A DNA stretch of 34,452 bases, from contig MERD01000008.1 in the NCBI GenBank assembly GCA_001771935.1, positions 14,387-48,838 of the forward strand, written 5' to 3'. Within the stretch, counting starts at the first letter, position 1. The number at the start of each line of letters is the position of its first letter. Origin of the DNA: Betaproteobacteria bacterium RIFCSPLOWO2_02_FULL_67_26. Lineage in GTDB: Bacteria; Pseudomonadota; Gammaproteobacteria; Burkholderiales; SG8-41. The translations under genes and the position numbers were made by a program. The notes beneath the pieces were generated by a model. The model had not been told where the DNA came from, did not search any database, and worked only from the letters and a program-made list of their open reading frames with translations. Shown here in pieces: positions 33,401-34,452 of the stretch.

Positions 33401-34452
33401 GTCGAAGGTGAGCCCGCCGCCGGTGCCGCCGAAGCTGCGGGTATTGGTGCAGGTGTAATTCCCGGTGCCCGATATGAAACTGCCGGCCGTGTTGTCGTTG
33501 TCGAGGTTTCCCGCCAGCGCCACGTTGACGTTGCCGGTGTTGTTCCACAACCCGCTGAGGGCACTGATCGTCACGTCGCCGGTGAAGGTCTTGCCGCCGC
33601 CCGTCGCGCTGATGCGCACCTCGCCGGTCGCGGTGGTGGTGCCGGTGATCGCCACGGTGCCGTTGGACGCAATATCGAACAGCGCTCCGGCCGCCACGAC
33701 GAGACTGACCGTCACCGAGACGTTATCGGCCGTGTCGGTCGTAAACGTTCCGTTCTGCACCGTGACGTTGCGCGCGGACAGGGTCCCGGTGGTGCCAGCG
33801 GTGGCGGAGCCGCCGGCCTTGTCGATCACGAGGTTGGCGTAGGACACGGCGGCGCCCGCCGCCACCGTGGCGGTGCTGCCGGTGTCGTAGGTGAAAGTGC
33901 TGGTCGTGCCGGGCGTCAGCGTGCCGAGATTGTTGGCGAGGATGAAGCTGCCCGACAGGTTGAGGCTGCCGGCGCCGCCGCTCATCGTGACCCGGGCGCG
34001 CGTGTTGTTGCCGACGTCCATAGTCAGATCACCGTTAATGTCGAGCGAGCCGGTGGTGATGGTGATGTTGGCAATGCGATTGTTGCTGGCGCTGTTCTGT
34101 TCCAGGCTGACGTTGCCGTTCACCTCGGCAATGCCGGCGTTGATATTCCAGGTGCGGGTGCCGTTGGTGTTGGTCGAGGTATTGATCGTGACTCCGCCCG
34201 CGCCGACCGTGAGCTTGATCCCGGCATTGTGCTGGAGGGTGGATCCCGCCCCCGCAATGTTGAAAAACACGGACAGCGCCTGCGCGTCCGCGGTGACGTT
34301 GACCGTCTTGCCGGCGCAGATGAAGACGTTGTCGGCTGCGCCCGGAAAGACGCCCGCGCCCAGGGCCGCGCCGTTGCAGTCGGAATCGGTGGTCCAGGTC
34401 GTGTTCTGGTTCCAGTTGGTGGTCACGCCGCCGCCGGCGGTGCGCGCGTAGT
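30491..34452 (-). CDS. MshQ-like giant surface protein with DUF6701-type C-terminus, 5' partial
   Basis: The frame is open to the right edge, so the N-terminus, including any signal peptide, is missing; about 1,319 residues are visible. The first half (to about residue 540) is Thr/Asn/Gly-rich with recurring NxT-type beta strands (for example VTNTLTLTTGAVVTGANVLY and TFNGSGPQAISGTATVSGSP), the look of a parallel beta-helix adhesin. A middle beta-sandwich-like region ends FGAFAIGEV. The C-terminal part (from CAGDAFAIRPQSFDL on) resembles DUF6701 of MshQ, with FGRLRLSNASGSQLVSLAVP and the typical end ATFGVYRGTEEIIDIRE. MshQ genes lie at the end of MSHA pilin operons; a surface or pilus-tip role is inferred. 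It stops 118 bases before mshI. Confidence 0.8.
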   Translation of the reverse strand, partial: YARTAGGGVTTNWNQNTTWTTDSDCNGAALGAGVFPGAADNVFICAGKTVNVTADAQALSVFFNIAGAGSTLQHNAGIKLTVGAGGVTINTSTNTNGTRTWNINAGIAEVNGNVSLEQNSASNNRIANITITTGSLDINGDLTMDVGNNTRARVTMSGGAGSLNLSGSFILANNLGTLTPGTTSTFTYDTGSTATVAAGAAVSYANLVIDKAGGSATAGTTGTLSARNVTVQNGTFTTDTADNVSVTVSLVVAAGALFDIASNGTVAITGTTTATGEVRISATGGGKTFTGDVTISALSGLWNNTGNVNVALAGNLDNDNTAGSFISGTGNYTCTNTRSFGGTGGGLTFDGNLVINGQRTNNTTVEVKGNLTGSNTFINAANRTLKIGGNANAISALTATAADNIVEYNGTGAQTMENTTYHHLVISNTTGPVRTNANTAIQGNFTNDGNYDGVVGSDTVTFNGSGPQAISGTATVSGSPTNLTTFYNLTVSNANGVTLTGTHNVTVTNTLTLTTGAVVTGANVLYVSRTPTGAIARTSGFVEGNLKWLIPTGTTFSRTFPVGTGTIYSPATMTFASVSDSGPAGSGITVSATSGDHPQIGTSSLNASLSVNRYWTLANSGTVLTTYDALFQYDTTDRDGGLTSGLLAVMRYDGAWNGATITDNQDSAATPTMEVSGEADFGAFAIGEVTGTGYSATLNRFNAYDPPNVTPANSVHGLIRTKIAGTAFTLTIAHLDAGVTAVQAFGTAETVLVELLDGTTSSGAFANNCWSSWTTVIASTTVNFTAAQLTATANFNVSNSWKNVRVRMTVTTSPPSETGCAGDAFAIRPQSFDLTASDGTSSTPGNTNTLNATAFNGTPVHKAGLPFSIRVNAAVPAGATNYYQVTAHAGSPTLKSAACAVPGGSASCLTCNFGTLALGAFSIVSSELNSTSTYSEAGVFGLTLEDKTYAAVDVADTSQATRTVPQTAAFSAGRFIPNDFLIEVFDALMPPLFQTFGTTDGLCTASAPTPKRSFTYVGQNFGYVLTREPKVKVTARNGLGSPTPTTNYQQCLWRLTAGGVTATPATTNPGKTLNFTQSSPSVAALDDNTGTGTVTLSGSDSYNYSRSTTTPDDPFQAAINIGISATDSDGVASNTFTFSSVAFDGGDFNTGAGLTGGKTFVFGRLRLSNASGSQLVSLAVPMETQYFSGAPANAFVTNAADQCTSILATNIELGTYTPNLDACETSLIAGTFTNGRATLLMSAPGATNNGSVILTARLESSVSGPTTCIGGSSTAVVGADKAFLQGNWTTSTYTQNPTARATFGVYRGTEEIIDIRENF

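Overview
The window is a high-GC, gene-dense stretch of a proteobacterial chromosome, most probably a betaproteobacterium. The reasons are gene order and gene content. The fdx-coaD-rsmD / M16-M16 / ftsY-ftsE-ftsX / rpoH neighbourhood, a coxB with a fused cytochrome c domain followed by coxA-small assembly protein-ctaG-DUF2970-coxC, the SURF1/SCO-like/ctaA/ctaB/sco set and a bioB-F-H-C-D operon are together typical of that class. Family or genus cannot be assigned from sequence alone. No tRNA, rRNA, insertion sequence, phage gene or CRISPR array was seen, and no stretch longer than about 120 bases lacks a gene.

Layout. (1) 1-1425: the 3' part of mutM, then a small toxin-antitoxin pair (ribbon-helix-helix antitoxin and ParE/RelE-type toxin) with its own promoter and operator-like repeats. 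(2) 1448-5586, minus strand: ferredoxin, coaD, rsmD and two tandem M16-family peptidases, one with and one without the zinc motif. (3) 5703-9214, plus strand: ftsY-ftsE-ftsX, coupled by 4-bp overlaps, then rpoH behind a CIRCE-like inverted repeat and followed by two hairpins. (4) 9267-18440, minus strand: an aa3-type cytochrome c oxidase island. DUF2244-coxB-coxA-small assembly protein-ctaG-DUF2970-coxC ends at a strong terminator. A second group, SURF1-SCO-like-ctaA-ctaB-sco, makes heme A and loads copper. One small membrane gene (DUF2909 type) lies on the opposite strand between the two groups. (5) 18558-23024, minus strand: the biotin operon bioB-F-H-C-D, covering pimeloyl-chain priming and release plus ring assembly. 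(6) 23052-23798, plus strand: a ComF-type phosphoribosyltransferase. (7) 23800-34452, minus strand: an MSHA-type (type IV pilus-like) locus, mshQ(partial)-mshI-I2-J-K-L-M-N, with inner-membrane platform proteins, secretin, ATPase, TPR protein and a very large surface protein. The pilins, mshE and mshG are not in the window.

The genes are mostly housekeeping. The parts most worth a second look are regulatory or structural. A CIRCE-like element occupies the rpoH promoter. Four arrays of short 7- or 8-bp repeats lie at gene edges, two of them running inside the first codons of bioD and mshK, where a change of one unit would shift the frame. A terminator for the oxidase operon is fused to the stop codon of the opposing DUF2909 gene. 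The window edge cuts through a very large MshQ-like surface protein.
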